Part shown: positions 1 to 12,800 of the stretch, one piece after another
Position numbering within the stretch: the stretch's first letter is position 1
Layout: every line of letters starts with the position of its first letter
From: Erpobdella octoculata
Taxonomy: Eukaryota > Annelida > Clitellata > Hirudinida > Erpobdellidae
DNA length: 64,000 bases
Reading direction: 5' to 3'
Assembly: GCA_963978895.1 (NCBI GenBank)
Contig: OZ022238.1
Coordinates: 43,883,325 to 43,947,324 of the forward strand
Translations under genes and position numbers: made by a program
The notes under the pieces: generated by a model
The model's database searches: none
Told to the model about the DNA's origin: nothing
Seen by the model: the letters and a program-made list of their open reading frames with translations, nothing else

Positions 1-1665
1 ACACAGAAGCTCTTATTGATGCTATTGATAATTGCAGTTTAGTTGTTGTTATCATTCATTAAATGTAGTGATTTCAAGCACTGCTGTTTAAAAAAAATGT
101 TTGTAAGTGTTTTAAAATAAATTCTATGGTTAAATGGATTTTTTTTATTTTGATATTTTATAGTTCATTTAGGGTAGTTTGTGCGAAAGTGTGGAATTAA
201 ATATTAAAATGTGTAAAATTGTTTTTCCATCTTTTAAATTTGTTTATCATTTTCAGATACGGAAGTAAATTACACCGATGATGTCGGGCAGACCTTATTG
301 AATTGGGCTGCAGCATTTGGAACCCAAGAAATGGTATGGTATCCACGGTTTTTACACACTTTTACTTAACTTGACTTCTCTGTCTGTCGATCTGTAGTCA
401 AAATTTGCAATCGATTTTAAACTAACTTCCCGATGAGAAAAATTTAAACATACCTCCGAACTGATTAACAATGCATTCTATCAAATTTTCGGATCGATTG
501 GACAAAATTTAATAAAATAATTATTTGTGATATTTTCGTCGAACTATTTATTGTCTATGCTAATATACTCGTTGTTTATGTAACAGAATGTGGCCTACAC
601 AATCGATTATATAAAAGTGTGTTTTTAAAAAACTTTGTTTTTTGATTCACTTGTTTGTTTTCGGAACTGTTGTGCAGATAAAAAATAAATTTTAATGTGA
701 GTAAATAAAAACATGATTACATAACATAAATAGGTCGAATTCTTATGCGAAAGAGGAGCTGATGTGAACAGAGGAATGAGGTCATCGTCTTTACATTATG
801 CGGCTTGCTTTGGAAGACCACAAATAGTCAAGGTAATTAATTTGCTCTTAATTCAAATGATGGTAGAACAAAAAAAATTTAAAATTTATAGTTTTTGTGA
901 CTTTTATGTTTATAAATTAATTAATGCAAAAAGTTTGAATTGCGACATTGATCATTTATATAAGCCGTTCTTTAAGTGGTGATTCATTGACCATTAAAAT
1001 TGAAAATATTATTCTTGGTCAGTGTTCACGAATATGAGTGGAACTCTCTTATTTAGCAAGGATTTTATTTATTTCAGCATATAGGTGTGAGAGACTTGCT
1101 TCTCCTTCATGACCATTATTAAGCAGGAACCAGATTGAATGTTTTTAATTTATTGAGAATAGCACTGATTGCCATTAAACCTTCAATAGATTTGCTTGTT
1201 AATGAATAAACAAGCTCAAGTTTTCCATCAGTTACTTTCACCTTACTTTCTTATTCTTGTGTTTCTTTGTTTCTTCGCACGAAGACTTTTTTTAAAGTTT
1301 AATAAAGTTAGTATTTAATACTATTCAGTTAGCTAGGCTAGCTTTTAATAAAAGAGTTGTCCTTTTTTTATTTAATGAAGGTAATATTTATTATATCATA
1401 ATTGCTATTTATTATGTCTGTTGCTGCTTTATATCGCTCTGAGAGGCACAGCAACTTTATTTGTTAAATTACAATTTTTTACTGCTACTGAAGACTCTTC
1501 TATGTTACATTAAATTAAAATTTTTTTTACTTCTACCGAAGACTCTTCTACGTTACGGAGCCAATCCGGACTTGAGAGACGAAGATGGCAAGTCGGCACT
1601 CGACAAAGCGAGAGAACGAGGAGATGAGGGACACAGAGAAGTGATGCAAATTCTTCAATCTCCCG
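1..1665 (+). CDS. HECTD1: HECTD1 exons 1-4: ankyrin repeats
   Basis: Four exon pieces (1-36, 257-333, 734-832, 1542-1665) encode roughly the first 110 visible residues. The ankyrin signatures are clear: [20 protein letters not shown], then [20 protein letters not shown], then the start of a third repeat with [20 protein letters not shown]. Ankyrin repeats are protein-binding surfaces, and in HECTD1 they lie between the N-terminal helical repeats and the rest of the protein. The 36-base piece at the left edge reads [10 protein letters not shown] and ends at a GTTTAG donor. Exon 4 has a duplicated acceptor 48 bp upstream of the one chosen here. I chose the downstream one because it joins IVK directly to [10 protein letters not shown] as in other animals. 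Confidence 0.93.
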
Positions 1666-4600
1666 GTATTTTTTATTTATCTAATGTTGAATTCATATCA
1701 AAATTTAGTGAAACAGATGACTACGTTATCAGATTTTTTGCCCAATCTGCTGTGTTTTTAGAAGTATTTCTAGCTGATATAATATATCATGTGGAAAATG
1801 AGAGGTTGAAGTAATAATATTATTGTTATTTTATTTATTAAAAAAAATTGAGGGGTCATCTCAACAAATTTGTGCAGTCATTGCATTTAGAAATAGAAGA
1901 GTAGATAGAGAAAAATAAATAATTACTAAAGTTTTTCAGCATTGTTGCAAAAAAAAATTTCTAACATCGCAGGAGAATGGATGATGCCAGCAGAATCAAG
2001 TTCCACATCTGCTTCTTCCGCAACTGACAACAGACCTGCAAACACGACTTCTACCGAGGAGACGCAGCCCGAGCATAGCGATGATGACCCCGAGATGATT
2101 CCTGTCTACATGAAAAAACTTCTGCCCGTTTTCATTCAAGTTTTTCAGTCTGCAATGCTACAACCTGTTAGGTATGTAATTGTTTGTTTACGAAAAATAT
2201 TTCAATATTTTAAATGTTTTTTTAAAATATAAAACTAAAAATTATATCAAATATACGGTATGCGGACTTTTCATCAAAGGACGATTCATCAAGGGACTGT
2301 TCATCAAGGACTATTCATCAAAGAGCTATTCATCAAAAGACTATTCATCATAAGGACTGTTCATCTAATGTTTATTCATCAAGAGGACTATTCATCAAAT
2401 ATTTAATTTTGAAGCCACTTTTCCTCTAACAACCTTTGATAGATATAACTTTTATTTGTATTGCAGCTAAAAAGCTGGATTGGAACAATGGGAAATCACA
2501 TAATATGAATTATAGTATATGAAATGTCATTGTGAAATAAAGATGAATATAAGATAAAGATAAAAACAGATAGAATAAAATATAATCAAATCAGATCAAG
2601 TATTATTTTACAATGAACTGTATCATTGTAAGTTCATTGATCAACAGTGGAGAATCACACAATAAGAGTTATAGTAGATTATAAAATAAGATGTTAAAAT
2701 GAAATGAACTGTTACAATAAGCAATTTTAATTATTAACATGACAGTTCATTGCTCTATTATATTATTGACTGAATTTATAATGAGATCACCAGTTATTTT
2801 GTATATCTATATATATAAAAATGAATGTTTGTATTTATGTTAATGTCCTTTATGCATTGCTACACCATTCATCCGATCGTAATGAAATTTTCACACAACC
2901 TTGAGAGTCAATGAAAATCAAAACTAAAAAAAAAATTTTTGAAATCCGTCACAAAATGAGCGGAGCGGAGCGGGTGAGCGAGCGGGAACTATATATATAT
3001 ATGTATGTGCGTATGTATGTGTGTATGTATGTATGTGTATGTGCATGTATGTGTGTCTGTGTGTGTGTTTATGTATGTACTAGCGGAGATACCCGGCGTT
3101 GCCCAGGTTTTTTGAGGTTTTTCTAATGTTTGTCTCTTTCTCTCCCGTTTCCTTTCCCACCTGCTTTCCCACTCCTGTTAGCTTTTCCGTTTTCGGTCGT
3201 TTTCCCACTGCCGGTCGCTTTCCCGCTCCCGGTCGCTTTCCCACTGCCGGTCGCTTTCCCGCTCCCGGTCGCTTTCCCGCTCCCGGTCGTTTTCCCGTCC
3301 CGGTCGCTGCCCCGTTCCCGCTCACGTTTGCTCTCCCATTCCCGCTCACGCTTGCTTTTCTGTTCCCGCTCGCTGTCCGTTCCGGGTGCTTTCCCGTTTC
3401 TATAATAGACAAACTAACCCACAAACATTCATATATATATATATATAGTCTTAGCAAATCTATTTTGCGTTTTATAGGCTAACAGAAGTTATGAAAGAAT
3501 GTAAAAGAGAAAATGAGCGGGAACGGAAACGGGAACGGGAGAGCTACCGTGACCGGGAATGGGAGAGCAAGCATGACCGGGAACGGGAGAGCAAGCGTGA
3601 GCGGGAACGGGAAAGCGACCGGAAACGGGAAAGCGACCGGGAACGGGAAAGCGACCGGGAACGGGAAAGCGACCGAGAACGGGAAAGCGACCGGGAACGG
3701 GAAAGCGACCGGGAACGGGAAAGCGACCGGGAACGCGGAAAGCGACCGGGAACGCGGAAAGCGACCGGGAACGCGGAAAGCGACTGGAATCGGGAGAGCA
3801 AGCTTGGAAGGAAACGCGAGCAAGAGAGAAAATCGATAACAGAACTTCTGAGCGGGAAAGCGACCGGGAGCTGGAAAACGACCGAGAGCGGAAATGCGAC
3901 CGGGAACGCTACGAAAACGGGAAAGTGGAGAAGGGAACGGGAGCGAGAGAGACAAACATTAGAAAAACCTCTAAAAACCCCGGGCAACGCCGGGTAACCC
4001 CGCTAGTAATGTATATATATATATATATATATAAACATATAAGATCGAAGATAGGAAGAAGGTGATATTGAATTATTGAAGGTTCTTAAGAGAATATGGC
4101 AAGAACGAGGTTTGAAATCTTTTAGTTTTACAGAAAGGCACCGATATTTTGAAGCATTTTATCAATATATATTATTTCAGTGGAAAAATATTCTATGTAT
4201 TTTTAAAAATTCGATGTATTTTTAAAAATTCGATGTATTTTTATCTTTGATAAAAATATATACATAATTAATTATTTGTAAGTCTGTAACAAATTTGAGA
4301 CTTATCAATAATCTAAAAAAATAGCGATGGCAACACGCTTGTATGGAATTACAAAGTGCGGTAAGAACACACTTATTTATTTATTTAAATTTTGAATATT
4401 GGAAAATTCGTGAAAATTCTAAAGGACAGTTGGAGTGGCGCTGAAGCAAGCATCAAGATTTTAACTGCAAAGCGAAAATGATGACAGAAGGTGATTTATC
4501 TAGACTCCATAGATAAACCATAATACTATTCTATTATAAAGTATAAAGTATTTGGATGCAAGCACAGCAGCACTTTAAATTTGATATAAATTACCCAACA

Positions 4601-6832
4601 TTTTGGTAACATATTTTATTTGAAAATAACATTTTAAACAATTTTATCAACTTTTTTGATGAATAGTCTGCTTGATGAACACACATTAGATGAACAGACC
4701 TTATGATGAACCGCCCTCTTGATGAATAGTCCTTTGATGAATAGTCCCTTGATGAATAGTCCTTGATGAACAGTCCCTTGATGAATCGTCCTTTGATGAA
4801 CAGTCCTAGAATCAAATATACTATTTATCACTCATTGCAGGAAAGGAAGTCTTGCACTCCTGAAGAAGATTGTAGTTTACATACAACCATCACTCTTGGA
4901 AGAGATCGTTAAACCCGACGGATCATCAGCTTCCAACGTTGCCATACAACTAGCTGAAGTTCTCTCTGCTGTCTTGAACACTGAGGTACAGTCGTGATAT
5001 CTCATTTAATTTTTATGAATAAACTGTTTGTTTGTTTTGTTAATATCAAAAATGAATAATAAAAAAATAAAATTTTTATATTTTCTGCATTGAAGGAGGA
5101 AGAAGAAAATCACTATGCAGCTCTTCAAATAATTCAGGAATTGATGAAGAAAACACCGAAAGGATTCCTCGATCAGTTCGTTCAGCTCGGGATTTTCAAC
5201 AAGATTCGTAACATGGCCGGTACCGATTCTGAAGATGAGAAAGGAGTTGAATCTGTTTCCAATGAAAATGTATTTTATTTCTATTTTTTTCGTATTCTTT
5301 CTAATATATAGTTATTTAGTTATATAAGAACAGATTGGAGAGTTCTATATTTTTTTATTATAATTCATTTCAGAATTATAGTTTCATATGTTATTCATAT
5401 TCCTGTTGAAATAATTTTTTTTATTTTTTTTTTTTGACTATTACAAAATAAGTTGAATATTTGTATTTAATTTTAGTTTCTCTTGGTTCTCATAAACAGT
5501 TAATGTTTTAAAACAAGAAAAGTTGTCTGATAAATATATTTATTGGCTCATCGAACAGCTTCAGCTTGTCGACAGTTGTAGTAGTAGCGGCCATCAAGCA
5601 GAAGACGCTTATGAAATGCTGGCAAACAGACCTTATGTTTGGAAAGACTGGTGTCTTGTGAGAGGGAGAGATTGCATCTACTTGTGGTCCGATGCAGCTG
5701 CTCTTGAACTTTCCAACGGGAGCAACGGCTGGTTTCGTTTCATTCTGGACAACAAACTTGCCACGATGTACTCCAGTGGAAGTCCTGAAGGAGGATCGGA
5801 TAGTTCTGGTAGGCTATTTCATATCACTATTTTTTGTTTTGTTTATATTTTAATCAATTTTTGCTTATTGTTTGTGGGTTTTTATATTTCAATTATTTAC
5901 TATGTTGGTTTTTTTTTCGATTATTTTATTTAAATAAACGGAATGATAAGTTTTGATTATTTTAAGTTTTAAATTTTTAAAGTTTTTTAGTTTTTCAAAT
6001 AAATGTAAATGTGTTTGTCTTATATCAGTAATGAGGAAATGTCTTTTTCTATAATGATTGGCATTTTAAACATAAATATCGACAGAAAATCGAACGGAAT
6101 TTTTGGAAAAGCTACAAAGAGTGAGAAATCAAGTGAAGCCGAACATAGCAATACAAAACATCCTATCAAGTGCTAATGCACCACGTATCATCGTTGGAAA
6201 TTGGACGTTCTCGTGCAAGAAAGAAGGAGAACTTCATATTCAAAACTCTGATGGACAGCAGGTTGTTTTATGTTATTTTAAGGAAATTATAATAAATATA
6301 TTTATGTTTTTTTCTTCTTATTTCTTAATCTTTACACTCTTTACACTGAAATAATAAAGAAATTAAAACAAAATAATTCAAGTAATAAATATAAAACACT
6401 CCCTTGATATGCGTAGTTGTTAACAAGGCTACCTCTCAGACCGAATGAAGTGGGTATAATGAAATGAGTAATAGTAGTGCTTCTGGGATAATAAAGTTGA
6501 CCGCATAATACTTTTTCTCAGTGACAGATCAAACTGTCTGAGATCTCGCACACACAGAACCATCCCTCATACTGCTGCAGTAGTTTTGACACTGTTTCAT
6601 ATGCACTATGACAGATAATCTTTAGTATCTTGGGTGTTAATTAAAAGTTTTGGTTATCAGACAACAATTCTGAAAGAAGATCATCCCGGTTTCTTGTTTG
6701 AGTCGAACAGAGGAACCAAACATTCGTTCACTGCCGAAACGACTCTCGGATCTGATTTCTCTTCCGGATGGTCCGTTCACAAAAGTAAAAAGTTTTTCTC
6801 AAAACTTGAAGAAACAAAGCAGAAGGTTATTA

Positions 6833-6876
<44 letters not shown>

Positions 6877-9800
6877 AAAAAGGAATTAGAAATATAATTG
6901 AAATTTAAGTATATATCTGATTTATATTATTTTACATCTTTGCAAAAATCAGGTGAAGACACTTTCTCAAGAGATTTTCCAGATGCACTTTCAAGCAATC
7001 CAGTCGATACCTCGCGGCGTTCTCTCTAGACTTCATGACATCATCAAGAAATTAGAAACTGCTTGCGATCTTCAGATGAAATCCGTTAGTATAATTGTTT
7101 AAATGGGAGCTTGTCATGATGTAGTCATCAGATATCTCGATAGTTCATCATGTAGTCGTCAGATAGAAATTGAAATTGATTTTTCGTCATGATATGGATT
7201 TTATGCATAGTTAAAGTTTAATTATTCCATCTTACTAACTTGAGTGTCATGGTTTAAGTATAAATAGAGGTAAATTGAACTTTTTTTTTCTTTATTTTGT
7301 AGCAAAATTGGGAAGATGAACTTTCAGATTCGTTTGAAGAAATTTTATCTCTTTTACGAGATGAACAAACCCTATCCGCTTACGAATTGTGTACAAGTGG
7401 ACTTGTTCAAGCTCTTTTGGTTACTTTGAATGTATGATTTTTTTTTTTCATAAATTTTACAAAATTTTTACTGTTTTTTAAGCTCTGAGCAATGCAAAGC
7501 TTTAGAATATTAAAATAATAAAATGTGTTAAGGGCGATAGTGAGTGGGACTGAGTGGTTTCATGGCCACGAGCTATCTCTGTGAAGTATCACTCTTTCTG
7601 CTTCAGAGTTCATTGGACTACGAAGAAAAAGAAACTCGATTTTCATATTAAAAATTTCCTTTAAAATTTTTGTCTGTGAGTGGAAATTTTTGTATTTCAG
7701 TTGAACGATGAGAATTCGTCATCGGAACAGCACATCATGAAACGGATTGACATGTTTAAGAAAGTCTTCAAAGACAGCAGAGATGGGTAGGTTTTTATTT
7801 ATTTATTTCATGCAGCAGGGATGGGTAGGTTTTTATTTATTTATTTCATGCAGCAGGGATGGGTAGGTTTTTATTTATTTATTTCATGCAGTAGGGATGG
7901 GTAGGTTTTTATTTATTTATTTCATGCAGCAGGGATGGGTAGGTTTTTATTTATTTATTTCATGCAGCAGGGATGGGTAGGTTTTTATTTATTTATTTCA
8001 TGCAGCAGGGATGGGTAGGTTTTTATTTATTTATTTCATGCAGTAGGGATGGGTAGGTTTTTATTTATTTATTTATTTCATTCAGTAGAGATGGGTAGGT
8101 TTTTATTTATTTATTTATTTCATGCAGTAGGGATGGGTAGGTTTTTATTTATTTATTTATTTCATGCAGCAGGGATGGGTAGGTTTTTATTTATTTATTT
8201 ATTTCATGCAGCAGAGATGGGTAGGTTTTTATTTATTTATTTATTTCATGCAGCAGGGATGGGTAGGTTTTTATTTATTTATTTCATGCAGTAGGGATGG
8301 GTAGGTTTTTAATTATTTATTTATTTCATTCAGTAGAGATGGGTAGGTTTTTATTTATTTATTTATTTCATGCAGTAGGGATGGGTAGGTTTTTATTTAT
8401 TTATTTATTTCATGCAGTAGGGATGGGTAGGTTTTTATTTATTTATTTATTTCATGGAGTATGGATGGGTAGGTTTTTAATTATTTATTTATTTCATGGA
8501 TTAAAAGAAATCTGAGCCTTTTATTAAGTTATAACTTGGCTGCTGTTGATGATGATTATTTATTAGATGATTTAAAATGGTTCATTCATAACTAAGAGGC
8601 TTAAATTAATTTCTTTTTAAAATAATTCAAACTTGCATTTCTCAGATCTGTTTCGCCTATGACGTCCCTCATCAGAAAGTTAATTGCAGTTTTAGAATCC
8701 ATAGAAAAACTACCTGTCTACACATATGATCTTCCTGGTACTGCTTATGGCCTACAGGTCTGAATAGTCTTATTTATTTATTTAATTGGTTATTGTTGGT
8801 GAACAGCTTTCAATACTCGTTACGATGTTGTCTGGAGAAAACGCATGGATTGTAATTATGGATGGTTTTATTACATGCGTGTTGTGTCATTCAATTAGCC
8901 AGGAATGAATTTTGAATTCCTTCACAGTATAAGGGATGGTTTATCTTCTTTCTTACTTAGATCCTCACAAGAAGATTGAGATTTCGACTGGAAAGGGCTG
9001 CTTGTGAAACAGGACTTGTTGATAGGACTGGAGGCTGCCTTAAAATGGAACCCCTTGCTACTGTCGGATCTCTTGAGAAATATCTTCTTAAAATGGTAAA
9101 TAAATACAATTTGAAAAGATGTTTCTTGTATTTCGAAGAATTGCTTTTTGTAAGATATCATTATTCTTCTGTTTTTAATTACTTGTGCAATGATTCTTTT
9201 GAAATGAGTTTATGTAATGTTCCAGACCGTTTATATAGGACACAGATGAATGAAATGAACAGTTAAGGGAATTGTGATTATTAATGTATCAATCCATGTG
9301 ATATTTTAACACTAGTACATAAATGTATCAATCCATGTGATATTTTAACAGTGGCACATAAATGTATCAATCCACGTGTTATATATCGACGTATCAGCTC
9401 CCTCCCATCTGGTACTTATCCAACCAAGCTGCTTGTTGGTTCCTTGCACGTGTTATATAATTTTGTTTAAAAATTTTGTCAGGTTGCAAAACAATGGTAC
9501 GACTATGAGAGATCCAGTTTGAGTTTTGTCAAGAAGTTACAAGACTCGACTTTCAAAGGGATTACTTTCGTTCATCAAAGAGATTTCGACGAAAATGGGC
9601 TTATCTACTGGATTGGCACTAATGGAAAGTAAGCAGTCTTGTTATTTCCATTATCCTGAAACTTATTTTTTAAATTATTTTAACTATCTTGTAAGTATTT
9701 TGTTTAATGGAATTTAATCGAAAGAAACAAATTGGTCATGTAAATAAAAATATTGTTCTTGAATGAATTTCTGTCATGTTGTCAGAATAGACAAAGTTAT

Positions 9801-12800
9801 TATAAGAAGTACTACTTTAATGCTGCAAATTACAGAACGACCAGTGACTGGGTGAATCCTGCAAGTTACGGACTTGTCATAGTCACCTCATCGGAAGGTC
9901 GGAGTCTTCCTTACGGGAGACTTGAAGATGTTCTAAGCAGGGAAGTATCGGCTGCCAACTGTCACACAAACGATGACAAGTTTGTCTCCATTTTTTTTAC
10001 GTTTATTAATACTACAAGGTTGATGAAAGGAGTTACCTCTGCGAGACAATCAACCTAAAAAAGTTGTAATAATTCAAAACAAATAAAGTCAATAACATAA
10101 GATCATAATAAAATAAAAAAAAAAGTCATAAAAAGCCATTAAAGCTCATTGAAAGTTGACCAGTGAAAAAACATGTTCATGACTGTGAATGATTTGGTTT
10201 TTCTTCACAGGAAGGCATGGTTTGCAATCGATTTGGGATTGTGGCTCGTGCCGACATGTTACACTTTGAGGCACGCAAGAGGATATGGTAGGTCTGCTCT
10301 CAGGAACTGGCAGTTACAAGTGTCCAAAGATGGACTCAATTGGACGACATTGTATAATCATGTTGAAGATAATGGTCTCACCGAACCGGGGTATTGTGAA
10401 ATATAAAGTTTTTTTTTTAAAATTCTTTGATTGTAGCTGAATTTTTTTCTTAATTGGTCATGCATATTAATATAAATTAATATTCAAATTCAGTTCTACA
10501 GCTTCTTGGCCATTAGATCCACCGAAAGAAGAAAAACAAGGATGGCGACATGTTCGAATTCAGCAAAACGGAAAGAATGCCAGTGGTCAAACTCACTTCT
10601 TGTCTCTATCAGGATTTGAAATTTACGGTTCCGTTACTGGCGTTTGTAATGACCTAGGTTGGTTGATCTTTGAATTTATGCGCCAACCTCAATAATAGTG
10701 GTAATAATATAGAAATCATTTTTGAATTATATATATATATTTTAAGGAAAAGTCTTGAAGGAGTCTGAAGCAAGCATTCGCAGGCAGAGAAGATACTTGA
10801 GGTCACAAATTTTGAAACATTTGGTTCCCGGTGCCAAAGTGGTGCGTGGGCTTGATTGGAAGTGGAGAGATCAAGATGGCAGTCCACCAGGAGAAGGAGT
10901 TGTCACTGGAGAACTCCATAATGGTTGGAGAAACTTTATTGATTTAACAATAGATAAAAATATCTTCTGGTTTTATTTTTCCGTAGGAAAGCACATTGAA
11001 GTTTCATTGCTTAGATGTTTTATTTATATTTAGTTAAGAAGTATTAATTGGAATGAATAATTTACAGGTTGGGTTGACGTGACGTGGGATGCGGGTGGAT
11101 CGAATTCGTATCGCATGGGAGCAGAAGGAAAGTTTGATTTGATGATGGTTCGTGGACAGGAGGCCAGTCCTTCAACCAGTCACGGAGGAGCTCGGGTTAA
11201 GATTTCATCTGCTTGGAGGGATAACAAGAAAACTCTTACAGTTTAGTTATTTTTGCTTTTTAGTTTTTGGCACGGGGTCTGCTGATTTGTTGGCATGTGG
11301 TCTGCTGACTTGTTGGCTATTTTACTTAACGTCCAAATAAAGTCAGGTAAAAGTTGCTTCGTCATCCAGAATTATATTGCACACAAATATGGTGAAACAG
11401 CGAATTGGAGAAATTTTTCTTTACTTCTTCAATTCACTATTATATCTCACACTTTTAATTTAACCTTTGTCTCCCTCCCTATTGACTAATTACTTTTTGT
11501 TAACAAAAGTTGTACTTTCTATTCTAATAATTACCTAATTAACATATTTAAATATAGAAAAGGTGTTATAAGTTAATGTTTTTGATTATGTTATATATGT
11601 TGATCTGTGGTGATTTTAACGGACATGTGGGAGCTGGAATTGATGGATTTGAAGGTGTTCATGGGGGTTGTGGGTTTGGTAAGCGAAATCTGGAAGGTGA
11701 GATGATATTAGAATTTGCTGATTCATTGAACTTTGCTGTCGCCAACACTTGGTTTAAAAAGGAGGATAATAAGTTGATAACATATGAGTCTGGTGGGTTG
11801 ATTACATTTTAGTCAGAAAGTCTGAGAGAAAATTTATTAGGGACGTTAACATTATCCGAAGTGAAGCATGTATCCCACAGCACAAATTGCTTATTTGTGT
11901 TATGGAGCTGAATGAGAGGGTGAAGAAATTTAATGTGAAATTTGTAGAAAGATGTAAGGTTTGGAAGCTGAAAGAGACAGAGATGGAATGCATCTTCAAA
12001 GAAAGAGTGCAAGCTAAAGCTGCTGTGGTGACGAATGGTCTTGGTGATGTCGAGAAAGTCTGGAATGATTTGAAGCAGTGTTTGCTTGAGGAAGCAGTGT
12101 GGGGTTACAAAAGGTATTAGTAGGCATAAGGAGACATGGTGGTGGAATGAAGAGGTTGCAGCCCTGGTAAAAGAGAAAAGTTGGCTATTTAACTTGTTGA
12201 AGTGCCAGCAACCTGGGAAAAATCTAGCAACCAAGGAAGGCTACAACTAGGCCAAACGCACGGCTAAGAAAGCTATCTTTAATGCTAAGAACGCTGTCCG
12301 AAAGACTTTTTGCGAAGATTTGGATAGGGATGACAGGAAAGGAAATGTGTTCAGGGTAGCCAAGCAGCTAATGCGTAAAAACCGGGATGTAGTGGGGGCC
12401 AACTGCGTGAAAGACAATGAAGGTAAAGTTGTGGCTGAGGATAGTAGGTTGTTGGAGGTATGGAGAGCGCTTATGATAGAATTTCTAATGAGGAGTTCAC
12501 TTGGGATGCAAATGGTCTAACTCATGTAAGTCCTGTTTGTGGACCTAGTGAAAAGGTAACTACTCTGGAAGTTAGTAATGCAATCCATAAGATGAAGCGT
12601 AACAAGGCAGCAGGACCTTCAGGAGTGGTGGCAGACATGTTGAAAGCTGCTGGAGCTGTTGGTATAGTGTGGATGACTGAAGTATGTAATGCAGTAGTGA
12701 AGGATGGTAAAACCCTGTAGACTGGAATAAGAGCTGGATGGTGAATATCTACAAGGGAAAAGGCGATGCATTAGCATGTGGCTCATACAGGGACATTAAA

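Larger units (their letters stand above)
2257..4810. mobile_element. Non-autonomous DNA transposon with repeat-built terminal inverted repeats, Mutator-like
   Basis: The element lies in HECTD1 intron 5 and is bounded by an 11-bp direct repeat, ATCAAATATAC, at 2246-2256 and 4811-4821. Its ends are about 150-bp inverted repeats (roughly 2257-2400 and 4655-4810), each made of about nine degenerate 14-16-bp units of the form TTCATCAAGGGACTA. The order of variant units is mirrored between the two ends, so the match is a true inverted repeat and not convergent simple sequence. No transposase open frame is present in the 2.55 kb. Long inverted repeats plus a 9-11-bp target duplication are the hallmarks of Mutator-like elements; the superfamily is my inference. 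Other transposon sequences are nested in its middle. Confidence 0.75.

Noticed and set aside
3080..3997. Open frames of 91-168 codons rich in Arg-Glu-Ser or Pro-Phe on both strands
   Set aside because: They are translations of the 18-bp tandem unit in an inverted repeat; opposing frames are equally open.
8049..8515. [12 protein letters not shown] repeat frames of 72-81 codons
   Set aside because: Translation of the 42-bp splice-junction minisatellite within an intron; 42 is divisible by three.
9526..9717. Alternative start or separate small gene at exon 16
   Set aside because: It is a shifted frame over a HECTD1 exon; the phase-consistent exon 9483-9628 explains the conservation.
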